A DNA stretch of 54,409 nucleotides from Ignavibacteriaceae bacterium (GTDB taxonomy: Bacteria; Bacteroidota; Ignavibacteria; Ignavibacteriales; Ignavibacteriaceae): the NCBI GenBank assembly GCA_014860115.1, contig JACZKK010000069.1, positions 1 through 54,409 on the forward strand, in the 5' to 3' direction. The notes under the pieces were generated by a model. It saw only the letters and a list, made by a program, of their open reading frames with translations, was not told the DNA's origin and did not search any database. A program made the translations under genes and the position numbers. Position 1 is the first letter of the stretch. Each line of letters begins with the position of its first letter. Shown here piece after piece: positions 26,315 through 35,243 of the stretch.

Positions 26315-28663
26315 CTATTTTAATTCGACTATTGTTATACCCTCTCCACCGAATTCAATTGGTGCAAAATAATAATTCTTTACCTTTTCATGCTTATCAA
26401 GAATATCTTTAACTGTTTTTTTAAGTACACCGGTTCCTTTACCATGTAATATTTCAACCCTCTGCTGCCCTGTCATATAGGAGTCATCAATAAATTTTAG
26501 TATCTCAAAATCAGCTTCCTCAGGTTTTCTTCCTCTAATGTCAAGTCGATATTGCGTGACGGGCTGACTAATATTATGATGATGAATTGCAGGCATGGGC
26601 ACAGAGTCTGGCTGACCTGGGATCAAATCACTGAGATCAACCTGCATTTTTATTGAGCCAGATTCAATTAGGCCTTTACTTCTCTCCTTGTCAATCTGAA
26701 TTATCCTACCTGAAGTGGTAGTATTTTTAATCGATACAAAACTTCCAATACTAAAATCAGATATATTTATCTCTTTTCCAACCTCTGGTGAATAAAGCTC
26801 TTTCGTTTCTTCCTTAAGTTCAACTATAATTTTCTTTGCCTCCTTTATCACATCTTTTTGAGCACCTGATTCCCGAATCTGTTTGATTACATTTTCAACT
26901 TTTCTGTTGACATCTTTAAGAAAATCTTCTGCATCTGACTTAGCTTTTTTTAGTATCTCTTTCTTTTCCTTTTCAAGCCTTTCGATATTGTTTCTATATA
27001 AACCCGATAATCCTGCTAACCTTGTATTCTCGATTTCTAATTGCTTCAGTTTTTCCTCTAATTTATTGGATTTCTCTTCAAGCTCCGAAAGAAAGATTTC
27101 GAGCTTGTATTTATCGCTATCCATAAAATTAGAAGCAGTTTGAATTAGTGTATTATCAACTCCAATTCTTCTAGCTATTTCAAATGCATAACTTGAACCG
27201 GGTACCCCAAGCTTAAATTTATAAGTAGGCTTAAGCTGCTCATGGTCAAATTCCATCGCAGCGTTGATGAAGCCTTTCTCGTCGTTTGCAATTATCTTCA
27301 AGCTGCCGTGATGAGTTGATGCTAAAACTAATGCTTTTTTATCTCTAAGTTCTAACAGGACTGCAGCAGCAAGTGCAGAACCTTCTGTTGGATCAGTTCC
27401 TGTTCCAATTTCATCAAGCAGCACAAGTGAATTCTCGTCAGCATTTAATAAAATATTTTTAAGATTATTTAAATGAGAGCTGAAAGTTGATAGATCGTCT
27501 TCAAGTGATTGTTCATCGCCAATATCAATCAAAACATTTTTAAAAAGATGGAAATTAGAATCAGGATGAACCGGAATATGAATCCCTGACTGAAGGAGTA
27601 AAGAGAGCAAACCAATTGTCTTTAGTACTACAGTTTTACCGCCGGCGTTTGGTCCGGTGATTACAATTATTTTTTGATCATCAAGCTTAAAGCTTAATGG
27701 AACAGCCGCTTCCCTTCCGAGTTTTTTAAGTAACACCGGATGCCGGGCATCATTTACGTAAAAACTCTTTATATTATTTATTGAAGGAAACGCCCCAAGA
27801 ATTTCAATTGAATATTTAGCACGAGCGAAAAGAGAATCAATGTATGCAATAGTTTTAAGTGTCTCTTTTAATTTCTCACTCTCTTTTCCAATTAGCCCGG
27901 TCAATTCTTTCAATAATCTTTCAATTTCACGTTTCTCAGCAAAGCCCAGAGTTATAATTTCATTATTTAATTCCAGAGTTTGTTCGGGCTCAATGTAGAC
28001 TGTTTGTCCCGTTGCAGATTCAGAATGAATAAACCCGCGTAAATGTCTTTTATGTTCAGCTTTAATTGGGATGACCATCCTGCCATCGCGAAGAGTTAAG
28101 TAATCCTCTCTCACTATTCCATCGGCATCGAGAGACTTCATTATGCTGTTTATTGACTTGATAAGCGAACTTTGCTTTTCTCGTACCTGTTTTCTGATAT
28201 CAAATAATTTCTGACTGGCCTTTTCTTTTATCTCTCCTGATTCATCAATTACTTTTTCAATATGATGCTCAAAGACTTTATCACTAAACAATGAATTTTG
28301 ATATCCGGATAAAACCGGAGCTGTAGTAGAATTGTTCTTTATAAACAGATGCAATGCACGGGATACTTTTGCTAATCTTAATATTTCCAGAATTTTCTTT
28401 GAATTAAGCACAGCACCTTCAATTCGGCTCTGTGAAATGGATTCAATTAGATCAGGGATGTAATCGATTTGCGGTGGGATATTTCTGATTAAAATTTCTT
28501 TTGCTTCACTTACAGCTTCACCTTCAGCGGTTACACTTCTGATATCAAATAACGGTATCAAATCTAAAACATACTTCTTCCCATTTTCAGTTGCAGCATA
28601 ATTGGCAACATTGCTAAGGACTTTTTGAAATTCAAGCTTCTCGAAGACAGAAATATCAATCAT
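26315..28663 (-). CDS. mutS2: Endonuclease MutS2
   Basis: A 782-residue MutS paralogue with no mismatch-recognition domain. Core and clamp helices fill the first 300 residues. The ATPase has Walker A GPNAGGKT at 337-344 and Walker B LVLLDEIGTGTDP. A long coiled coil follows (about 515-640), and a C-terminal Smr nuclease domain (about 708-782) has LDIRG and HGKGTGVLKKTV. MutS2 suppresses homologous recombination and, in some species, rescues stalled or collided ribosomes. Its ATG overlaps the cvpA stop by four bases. Confidence 0.95.
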   Translation of the reverse strand: MIDISVFEKLEFQKVLSNVANYAATENGKKYVLDLIPLFDIRSVTAEGEAVSEAKEILIRNIPPQIDYIPDLIESISQSRIEGAVLNSKKILEILRLAKVSRALHLFIKNNSTTAPVLSGYQNSLFSDKVFEHHIEKVIDESGEIKEKASQKLFDIRKQVREKQSSLIKSINSIMKSLDADGIVREDYLTLRDGRMVIPIKAEHKRHLRGFIHSESATGQTVYIEPEQTLELNNEIITLGFAEKREIERLLKELTGLIGKESEKLKETLKTIAYIDSLFARAKYSIEILGAFPSINNIKSFYVNDARHPVLLKKLGREAAVPLSFKLDDQKIIVITGPNAGGKTVVLKTIGLLSLLLQSGIHIPVHPDSNFHLFKNVLIDIGDEQSLEDDLSTFSSHLNNLKNILLNADENSLVLLDEIGTGTDPTEGSALAAAVLLELRDKKALVLASTHHGSLKIIANDEKGFINAAMEFDHEQLKPTYKFKLGVPGSSYAFEIARRIGVDNTLIQTASNFMDSDKYKLEIFLSELEEKSNKLEEKLKQLEIENTRLAGLSGLYRNNIERLEKEKKEILKKAKSDAEDFLKDVNRKVENVIKQIRESGAQKDVIKEAKKIIVELKEETKELYSPEVGKEINISDFSIGSFVSIKNTTTSGRIIQIDKERSKGLIESGSIKMQVDLSDLIPGQPDSVPMPAIHHHNISQPVTQYRLDIRGRKPEEADFEILKFIDDSYMTGQQRVEILHGKGTGVLKKTVKDILDKHEKVKNYYFAPIEFGGEGITIVELK

Positions 28664-29181
28664 TTAAGAGTATCTTTTTCATTGATGTAATCCTCAATGA
28701 GCTTTCGAGGTTGAGGTGTATAATAGCTCAGATATTGAATTGTTAAAGGAATCACTGCGTGAGTATTTTCGTAAAATATTGATTGTTGCCTTGTTTCCTT
28801 ATCCGGTAAATCAAAAACATTAACAATGATGAAGATAGCGCTTAAGAAAAAAAGTATCTGAATTGAGCCAACTATACCACCGACAATTTGGTTAATCAGA
28901 TTATTCACTTTATCAAATGGATGAACTACTCTTTTTAAAAACACAAAAATTGTGATTATGGAAAAGAAAATTATTAGCCCACCAATTATTTCTGCAAGAT
29001 AGTATTCAATCCGGAAAAGACTTTCAATCAAAAATCCAAGTTTCCCTGCAAAAAATACTGCAGCAATAACAGCAAGTACAAATCCAATAATCCCGATAAG
29101 TTTACGGATAAAACCATCTTTGAAGCCGAGAATAAAACCTACAATAACACTGGTGATGATCAAAGCATCGAGCAGAATCAA
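28660..29181 (-). CDS. CvpA-family membrane protein
   Basis: A 173-residue inner-membrane protein with four predicted spans and the family N-terminus LLDALIITSVIVGFILGFKDG followed by GFI-type Gly-rich helices. CvpA proteins are needed for colicin V export in E. coli and for envelope stress tolerance elsewhere; the molecular role is not settled. It overlaps yqeY and mutS2 by four bases on either side, so the three genes form one translational unit. Confidence 0.83.
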   Translation of the reverse strand: MILLDALIITSVIVGFILGFKDGFIRKLIGIIGFVLAVIAAVFFAGKLGFLIESLFRIEYYLAEIIGGLIIFFSIITIFVFLKRVVHPFDKVNNLINQIVGGIVGSIQILFFLSAIFIIVNVFDLPDKETRQQSIFYENTHAVIPLTIQYLSYYTPQPRKLIEDYINEKDTLK

Positions 29182-29630
29182 TTTACACCCAGCACTTTTT
29201 CAACAGCTTCTTTAATAGCCTTTCCATCTGCCATCCCCTTTAATTCTTTAACTGCCAATGGCATAAGCTTCGGAAAATCAGCCTTATTGTTTGCACCGAT
29301 CTGCTGTGCAAACTGCTTTACTTTTAATATTATTTCATCCATCGATAACTGCTTTGGAAGATATGACATAATTATTTTTAATTCTGCTTCTTCTAATGAT
29401 GCTAGATCATTTCTTCCAGCCTTCACATATTCTTCTATTGCTTCTTTTCGTTTTTTTGCTGCCGAGCTAAGTAATTTTATTTCTTCTTCTTCATTAAGTT
29501 TTTTACCAGTACCGCTTTTTTCAAATTCAAGTATAAGTGCTCTGATAGATCTAATCGTTTGAAGTCTGACAGTATCATTTGACTTCATTGCTTCTTTAAG
29601 ATCACTATTAATTTTATCTGTTAGATTCAT
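29178..29630 (-). CDS. GatB/YqeY-domain protein
   Basis: A 150-residue protein matching the stand-alone YqeY domain, related to the tail of the GatB amidotransferase subunit. It has the helical start LTDKINSDLKEAMKSNDTVRLQTIRSI in part and the ending PLAVKELKGMADGKAIKEAV. Role unknown; a tRNA-related function has been proposed from the GatB kinship. GAGGG precedes the ATG. It is first of the yqeY-cvpA-mutS2 unit, right after the terminator of the exb operon. Confidence 0.88.
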   Translation of the reverse strand: MNLTDKINSDLKEAMKSNDTVRLQTIRSIRALILEFEKSGTGKKLNEEEEIKLLSSAAKKRKEAIEEYVKAGRNDLASLEEAELKIIMSYLPKQLSMDEIILKVKQFAQQIGANNKADFPKLMPLAVKELKGMADGKAIKEAVEKVLGVN

Positions 29631-29640
29631 TTTACCCTCT

Positions 29641-29680
29641 ATAATAAAAAAGCAGGCGATTATTCAAAACCAGCCTGCTT
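29641..29680 (-). terminator. Terminator of the exbB-exbD-exbD operon
   Basis: AAGCAGGC at 29650-29657 and GCCTGCTT at 29673-29680 form an eight-base stem around a 15-base loop. Read on the minus strand it is followed by a T-rich tract (TTTTATTAT). It lies 22 bases beyond the last exbD stop and just before the yqeY gene, so it separates the two operons. Confidence 0.78.
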
Positions 29681-29702
29681 AGTTACACAAATTAAATGTT
29701 GT

Positions 29703-30116
29703 TTATATTTTTACATTTGCCGAATAGTTAATCCTCAGGCAGAAAGCTTTCCTAAGTTCCTGCTGAATATCGGTTACATAACCCATATCAGTATTTTTAT
29801 CTATACGTAGCGAGACTATCACGTTAGGCAATGCTTGCCTCTTGGTATACATAATGCCTTGTATTTCTTCCATTTTAACGAGACTATCATTGATTTGTAT
29901 TTTACCATCTTTACCAACCCAGATGTACGAAATCAATCTTCTGTTTTCTATTTTTTCAATGGCTTTTGCTTCTGGCAAAGAATAGTTTACTAAAACTTCA
30001 ACTTCTCTTAATGTTGTAGTTACCATAAAAAATAACAACAGCATAAAAATAATGTCGGGCATTGAAGCTGTTGGAATTTCCTGCTTAGTGCTTGATCTTT
30101 TCTTTTCAAATTTCAT
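29703..30116 (-). CDS. exbD: ExbD/TolR-type energiser protein (second copy)
   Basis: A 137-residue protein with one N-terminal span (about 20-38) and a small periplasmic domain. The proton-pathway aspartate is Asp21 in SMPDIIFMLLLFFM. With ExbB it uses the proton motive force to drive TonB or a related protein, or a Tol or Agl motor. It lies downstream of the longer exbD and ends at a terminator. TonB-like partners are not present in the window. Confidence 0.86.
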   Translation of the reverse strand: MKFEKKRSSTKQEIPTASMPDIIFMLLLFFMVTTTLREVEVLVNYSLPEAKAIEKIENRRLISYIWVGKDGKIQINDSLVKMEEIQGIMYTKRQALPNVIVSLRIDKNTDMGYVTDIQQELRKAFCLRINYSANVKI

Positions 30117-30129
30117 TATTTCAATTCCT

Positions 30130-30654
30130 TTATTTTATTTTTTCTGGTTCTGCTATTGAAATAATAATCGGAACTGCTTCCTTTACTTCATTCTGCGAGG
30201 TTTCATCCAAATCATTGAATTTAGTACCAAACTTTGAATTAGAATATTCATCACGCACTTCGAAGAAAGCTTCTTTTACCTGGTCTAATGCTTGAATGTA
30301 AGCATTATAGACTGTCCTCCTGTCTGTTTTGAGTGAGACGATAAGCTTTTTATTCTTTGGCAGATCAATCTTCGATTGAATTCTTGGTTTTAATGTAGCA
30401 GTAATTTGAAATAAGGATATAGGCTGACCATCAAGAAGAACGTCACCAGTTTCATTTATAAGGATAGCAGCCATTCTGTCTTTAGGAACTTCAACAGTTT
30501 CGATATCTTCAATAAATTCAGGCAATGTCATACCAATACCAGAATCCACATCTATAACCGTTGCAACAAGAAAGAAGATCAGAAGCAGGAATGCAATATC
30601 AGCCATCGAAGAGGTGGGTATTGTCGCTTCAGGTGTTTTTTTCTTTTTTATCAT
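30130..30654 (-). CDS. exbD: ExbD/TolR-type energiser protein (first copy, longer)
   Basis: A 174-residue ExbD with the same plan as the next gene: a basic N-terminus, one span (about 18-36) with Asp19 in SMADIAFLLLIFFLVAT, and a periplasmic domain. The C-terminus carries about 35 extra polar residues compared with the second copy. Two different ExbD proteins after one ExbB suggest a heteromeric stator, as seen in other FCB bacteria. It starts 41 bases after exbB. Confidence 0.86.
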   Translation of the reverse strand: MIKKKKTPEATIPTSSMADIAFLLLIFFLVATVIDVDSGIGMTLPEFIEDIETVEVPKDRMAAILINETGDVLLDGQPISLFQITATLKPRIQSKIDLPKNKKLIVSLKTDRRTVYNAYIQALDQVKEAFFEVRDEYSNSKFGTKFNDLDETSQNEVKEAVPIIISIAEPEKIK

Positions 30655-30694
30655 CTTAATATTTTAGATTTAATAACTAATAAATTCTATTGAT

Positions 30695-31387
30695 TTATTT
30701 TCTGGCTTTTAATTCATATAAAGCATCTATCAATTCAATCGAAGCTTCCTCCATATCACCAACTAATCTATCAATTCTTGAAATAAGATAATTGTAGAAA
30801 ACCTGAAGAATCATTGCGACGACCAGGCCAAACAAAGTCGTTAACAGTGCAACTGCAATACCGTCAGCAACAATTGCAGGAGAAATTTGGGCTGCTTCTT
30901 TAATAGCATCGAATGCAGAGATCATACCTTGAACGGTTCCGGTAAATCCAAGCATAGGTGCGATCGAAATAAATAGCGAAATCCAAATCATTCCTCTCTC
31001 AAGAAAACCCATTTCAATACCGCCATACGCAATAATTGCTTTTTCAGCAGCATCCAGACCTTCATCGGCTCTTAATAAACCTGCGTGAAATACGGAAGCA
31101 ACAGGACCTCTCGTGTTTGAACAAACTTCTTTTGCTTGTTCAATGCCGCCATCGTCCAAAGCTCTTTTAACCTGCAGAATGAATTTTTTTGTATTTGTTT
31201 TAGAACGGGTCAATGTCCATAATCTTTCAAAGCAGAATGCCAGACCTAGAATCAGACAAACCAAAATCGGCCACATAAAACCGCCGCCCGCTTCAAATTT
31301 AGTAGTTAACCAATTCAAAACTCCACCATCACCAGACGCTTGAGCAATAGTGTTATAAATGCTAGCTGTTACACTTGAGAAATCCAT
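30695..31387 (-). CDS. exbB: MotA/TolQ/ExbB-type proton channel
   Basis: A 230-residue inner-membrane protein with three spans (about 33-50, 135-158, 178-200). The region GFLERGMIWISLFISIAPMLGFTGTVQGMISAF contains the family signature before and within span 2. A strong AGGAGG ribosome site lies eight bases before the ATG. It is the first gene of an exbB-exbD-exbD operon that closes at 29641. It energises outer-membrane transport or an envelope motor. Confidence 0.92.
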   Translation of the reverse strand: MDFSSVTASIYNTIAQASGDGGVLNWLTTKFEAGGGFMWPILVCLILGLAFCFERLWTLTRSKTNTKKFILQVKRALDDGGIEQAKEVCSNTRGPVASVFHAGLLRADEGLDAAEKAIIAYGGIEMGFLERGMIWISLFISIAPMLGFTGTVQGMISAFDAIKEAAQISPAIVADGIAVALLTTLFGLVVAMILQVFYNYLISRIDRLVGDMEEASIELIDALYELKARK

Positions 31388-31527
31388 ATAGAGTTTCCTC
31401 CTGAAAGTTTAATGTTTGTTATCAAGGAAAGGTTATTTTTCCAAATAATTTTTAATTAAGAGTATGACTACAATAATGATTTCAGTATTGAAAATCAACA
31501 AATTAGTTGATCTAAATAGGTATTTTT

Positions 31528-32217
31528 TTAGTCTTTATTGAACCGGTATTTAAGTTGAAATATGTTTCCGGATAATAAATTGTAGCTTTGAAATATTGAA
31601 TCAACAAATTCTCCTATCTCGCCAGGCTTAATCCAGTCTTCATAATCAGCATCTTTCATCCATTCTCTGTTTGCAGGCGTGTCAATTATAAATGGAGCTA
31701 TTGCGTTTGCAGATAAGTTAATTTCTTTTCCATCTTCCGCCAGTGATTTTATTAAATGGATCAACGCTGCTTTTGATGTTCCATACACTGCCTTACCTGG
31801 TTCAGCAACCAAACCTGTATGTGCTGATGTTAAACAAATTGAACCCGAGTGAGATTCTTTAACTAGCAGTGAAAAATATTTAGCTATCAAAAAACTTGTT
31901 TTCAAATTCATATTAATCATTCTATCAAAATATCCGACTTCAGTTTCCCAAATCATTTTGCCGCCAGTAAATCCGCCGACAGTACTAAAGAGAAAAAATG
32001 CTGTATCTTCTGATGGAGTTACTTTGCTAAAAGCAATTTTAACATTTTCCTCAACTGATAAATCTTTAACTAATATTTGCTTTACTTCATTGTTGGGAAT
32101 TGATTTGTGTTTAAAATCGAACAGATAGATTCTATCATAGTTCTTTCTAAGAAATATTTCCGTGACTCCATTCCCTAGTGCACCGCTTGCACCAAAAATT
32201 AATAATTCCTTTTTCAA
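31528..32217 (-). CDS. Short-chain dehydrogenase/reductase
   Basis: A 229-residue SDR. The nucleotide-binding motif is GASGALG (9-15), the catalytic Ser lies in CLTSAHTG, and YGTSKAA supplies the Tyr-xxx-Lys pair. The acidic residue after the second strand (FDFKHK) points to NAD rather than NADP, though weakly. The substrate is unknown. Its ATG overlaps the stop of the EEP-fold gene by four bases, so they are coupled. A 140-base gap follows, with a weak six-base hairpin at 31494-31511. Confidence 0.85.
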   Translation of the reverse strand: MKKELLIFGASGALGNGVTEIFLRKNYDRIYLFDFKHKSIPNNEVKQILVKDLSVEENVKIAFSKVTPSEDTAFFLFSTVGGFTGGKMIWETEVGYFDRMINMNLKTSFLIAKYFSLLVKESHSGSICLTSAHTGLVAEPGKAVYGTSKAALIHLIKSLAEDGKEINLSANAIAPFIIDTPANREWMKDADYEDWIKPGEIGEFVDSIFQSYNLLSGNIFQLKYRFNKD

Positions 32218-33260
32218 TCTGAGCTCCTTATAATTTTAAATTTTGCTGTAACAGGGAAATGATCGCTGTATCCTCCAAGATATCTTTTTCCCCCGTAAGT
32301 TGGAAAAGGTGTACCTTCGTATTGTCCTGACCTTGTCATAATCATCTCCGGCCTGAACACTTCGAAAGTATTGCAGATATAATTAAAATCATTTCCGATA
32401 ATAATTGATTCCGATACAATTATCTGATCAAGCATATTCCATGTATCTCTATACTTATAACTTCCCTCCCCTTTTTCATACACCTCATAAGAGAGATTAA
32501 ATAATTCTCCTACAGATTCAATTTCATAATCTAAATTTAATGAATCACATTTTATCGGGAATGCTTCTAGAGTTTCCAGGACTGAAACATCCACTGGCTC
32601 ATCATTAAAATCACCAATTATAAAAATACTTGCAATTGAATCGGTTTGAAATATTCTGTCCACAGAATTTCGAAGAGTTTGTGCGGCTGCAATCCTATTT
32701 GGCTCGGATTCTAGTTGACCTCCGCTTCTTGAAGGCCAGTGATTTACAAAAACAGTAATCTTTTTATTTTCGTTTGTTAGAAGATTCACTCCAAAGATTA
32801 GTCTGGTTGGCCAACCGTCAGAAAGATGAACAGTATCTGCCTGAACATTCAGTAGTTTGAATTTTTCGGTTTTAAAAATAAGACCATTATCTATTCCTCT
32901 GTTGTCGGGTGATTCAAGGTATGCAGTTTTGTATTTAAGATCTGGTAAAAATTTATTTATCATACTATCGAGAACAGCCTGGTTCTCAACTTCACAAACG
33001 CCTAAAATGTCCGGACCATTTCCATCATTCATTGCTCGTATTACTCTTACCAGGTTATACATTTTTTTATCCAGACGATCCTGAGTCCATTCCATCTCAC
33101 CATCTGGCAAAAAAGCTTCATCATTAATATTTGGGTCATCAATTGTATCAAACAAATTTTCCAGATTCCAAAAAGCAAGGTATATAGTGTCGGTTTGAGA
33201 TTGGCAAGTAACTAATACCGGTACAAACAGAATGATAATGGTAATAAATAATTTTTTCAT
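32214..33260 (-). CDS. Secreted endonuclease/exonuclease/phosphatase-fold protein
   Basis: A 348-residue protein of the DNase I-like EEP superfamily with an N-terminal signal peptide (about 1-19). The active-site motifs are all in place: WNLENLFD, GVCEVEN (metal-binding Glu), VNHWPSR, IGDFNDEP and the terminal SDHFPV. The export signal suggests an extracellular or periplasmic nuclease or phosphodiesterase used to recover nutrients. It is 10 bases after the pyrophosphatase gene and coupled to the SDR gene. Confidence 0.86.
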   Translation of the reverse strand: MKKLFITIIILFVPVLVTCQSQTDTIYLAFWNLENLFDTIDDPNINDEAFLPDGEMEWTQDRLDKKMYNLVRVIRAMNDGNGPDILGVCEVENQAVLDSMINKFLPDLKYKTAYLESPDNRGIDNGLIFKTEKFKLLNVQADTVHLSDGWPTRLIFGVNLLTNENKKITVFVNHWPSRSGGQLESEPNRIAAAQTLRNSVDRIFQTDSIASIFIIGDFNDEPVDVSVLETLEAFPIKCDSLNLDYEIESVGELFNLSYEVYEKGEGSYKYRDTWNMLDQIIVSESIIIGNDFNYICNTFEVFRPEMIMTRSGQYEGTPFPTYGGKRYLGGYSDHFPVTAKFKIIRSSD

Positions 33261-33270
33261 CTTTTATAAA

Positions 33271-33834
33271 TTATGAATGATCAGAAATTAATTTATTTCG
33301 GTTTTTAATATACATACCTATACTTACATTAATTATCCTAAAGGCTTCTTTCTTCCCCAAAAAATCTTTTACAATCACATGTTTATTTTCCAGTTTTTTG
33401 TAATCTTCAAAAAATCTTTGCAACTCGACCATAGTATGAGGTGGTAATTCAGATAAATCATTTATGTAATTTAAAGCGATATCATTTTTTGCCACGCCGA
33501 TTATTTTATCATCTTTCATATCTTCATCTACCATATGCATTACACCTAACACTTTCGTTTCAATTATGCATAGCGGATCTACATCTATTGAACAGATTAC
33601 CAGAATATCCAGTGGATCATTATCTTCACAATATGTTTGAGGAATGAACCCATAGTTTGCCGGGTAATGCACAGCTGAGAAAAGTACACGATCGAGTCTT
33701 AGGAGTCCGCTTTTCTTATCAAGCTCATATTTAGCCTTAGAACCTTTTGGTATTTCTATTATGCTGTTGACTATCTCCGGGATATCATTGCCCGGGGAAA
33801 CTGTATGCCACGGATTTAAGCTTTTGTATTTCAT
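33271..33834 (-). CDS. ppa: Inorganic pyrophosphatase, family I
   Basis: Soluble enzyme hydrolysing PPi to two phosphates, 187 residues. Conserved residues include Glu27 and Lys30 in EIPKGSK, YGFIPQTY at 61-68, the signature DNDPLD at 71-76, and the acidic loop MVDEDMKDDK. All metal ligands expected of family I appear to be present. It lies 16 bases downstream of the antiporter gene. Confidence 0.95.
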   Translation of the reverse strand: MKYKSLNPWHTVSPGNDIPEIVNSIIEIPKGSKAKYELDKKSGLLRLDRVLFSAVHYPANYGFIPQTYCEDNDPLDILVICSIDVDPLCIIETKVLGVMHMVDEDMKDDKIIGVAKNDIALNYINDLSELPPHTMVELQRFFEDYKKLENKHVIVKDFLGKKEAFRIINVSIGMYIKNRNKLISDHS

Positions 33835-33849
33835 ATTGAATGTTTCTAA

Positions 33850-35148
33850 CTAAAGAATAAGTAATTGGGTTATAATGAATACTGGTAAAAGAATTATTAA
33901 GGAAAATTTTATAATATAGCTAAAAAAATCCGGCATCTTGATATTATTTTCTTCAGCTACTGTCTTGACCATAAAGTTTGGACCATTGCCTATGTAAGTC
34001 ATGCTTCCAAAAAACACGGCACCTGTACAGATAGCTTTTAAAATTTCTTCGGGAATTCCGGCAATCAAAGTACCTGAACTGCCTCCAAGTCCCAATGCCA
34101 GCGAATGAAATGTTACAGCAGTTGGTGTATTATCTAAAAAACTACTTAATAATCCAGTGTAATAGTAAAAATGAGTTGGTGATGTAATGCCAAGTATTTT
34201 TGCATTTGATTCAAGGTATAACAGGCACGGGACCATTGTAACGAAAATACCTAAGAATAAGTATGCAACTTCCTGGATTGGCTGCCAAGTGAAATTATTT
34301 GAAGTCCTTAAAAGTTTTGGAGTTACGAGCATGGATAAATATGCTGCTAAAAGTATAACGGCTTCACGAATAAACTTATAGTAATGATTCGAATGGATTA
34401 TTGATAGATATTGCTCGTTAAGAAATGCAACCGCAAGTATGACCATAAGTAAGAAAATAAAATTTCTTTTTCCCTGAAGTTTTAATGGCTTGACTGAAGC
34501 TTTATCAATTTTAATAACAGAAATGTCTTCTTTTTTATAATAATAACTATCAACAAAAAAATAGATTATCAGTAAAAAAATATTCACAAAAAGCCATTCA
34601 GGAAGTAATTTGAAAAACCATTCGAACGGTGCACCTCTTAAATACATCATAAATAATGGAGGATCGCCTAATGGAGTTAAAAGACCGCCACAGTTTGCTA
34701 CAATACCTATGAAGAATAATATCGTGTGAACCTTAAATTTTCGTTGCTTATTAGTCTGAATTACAGGTCTTATCAGCAACATTGCCGCACCTGTGGTTCC
34801 GACAAATGATGCAAGCAAAGCACCTGCTGATAGAAATAATGTATTGATCGCAGGTTTTGCTGCAATATCACCTGAAAGAAATATTCCTCCGGTTATAGTA
34901 AATAGAGCGCCTAAAAGAATTATAAATGGTAGGTAATCAAATACAATTGTCTCAACGAGTTTTTCACTAAATCCGTTTGCAAGAAGATAAATTACCACAG
35001 GTATGCTGAGGATTACTGCAATAATTAATTTGTTTTTATTCTTTTCCCAGAAGTGATTCCAGAATAAAGGAAATATCGCAATTGCAAGCAGCATTAAAAT
35101 GAATGGTAGTAATGCGATTACGGGAATCTCAATTAATGATGAATGCAT
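33850..35148 (-). CDS. NhaD/ArsB-type sodium:proton antiporter
   Basis: A 432-residue polytopic membrane protein with about 11-12 spans. Family features are FTITGGIFLSGD, FVGTTGAAMLLIRPV, NCGGLLTPLGDPPLFM, LDNTPTAVTF and MTYIGNGPNFMVK; the last four are the paired half-repeats of the ion transporter (IT) superfamily. NhaD members exchange Na+ (or Li+) for H+. A citrate- or anion-transport role in this superfamily cannot be excluded by eye. It follows kup by 95 bases. Confidence 0.85.
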   Translation of the reverse strand: MHSSLIEIPVIALLPFILMLLAIAIFPLFWNHFWEKNKNKLIIAVILSIPVVIYLLANGFSEKLVETIVFDYLPFIILLGALFTITGGIFLSGDIAAKPAINTLFLSAGALLASFVGTTGAAMLLIRPVIQTNKQRKFKVHTILFFIGIVANCGGLLTPLGDPPLFMMYLRGAPFEWFFKLLPEWLFVNIFLLIIYFFVDSYYYKKEDISVIKIDKASVKPLKLQGKRNFIFLLMVILAVAFLNEQYLSIIHSNHYYKFIREAVILLAAYLSMLVTPKLLRTSNNFTWQPIQEVAYLFLGIFVTMVPCLLYLESNAKILGITSPTHFYYYTGLLSSFLDNTPTAVTFHSLALGLGGSSGTLIAGIPEEILKAICTGAVFFGSMTYIGNGPNFMVKTVAEENNIKMPDFFSYIIKFSLIILLPVFIITQLLIL

Positions 35149-35243
35149 AGATGTTTATCCTTCAGAAAAGACTTAAAATAAATGAGCAAGTAATCACAAT
35201 ATTATTACTGCTTTGAAAAAGTTATTTATAATTTATCACAAAT

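Noticed and set aside
31494-31511. Hairpin ATCAAC/GTTGAT after the SDR gene
   Set aside because: Only six pairs with two G-C pairs and a weak T stretch; not enough to call a terminator.
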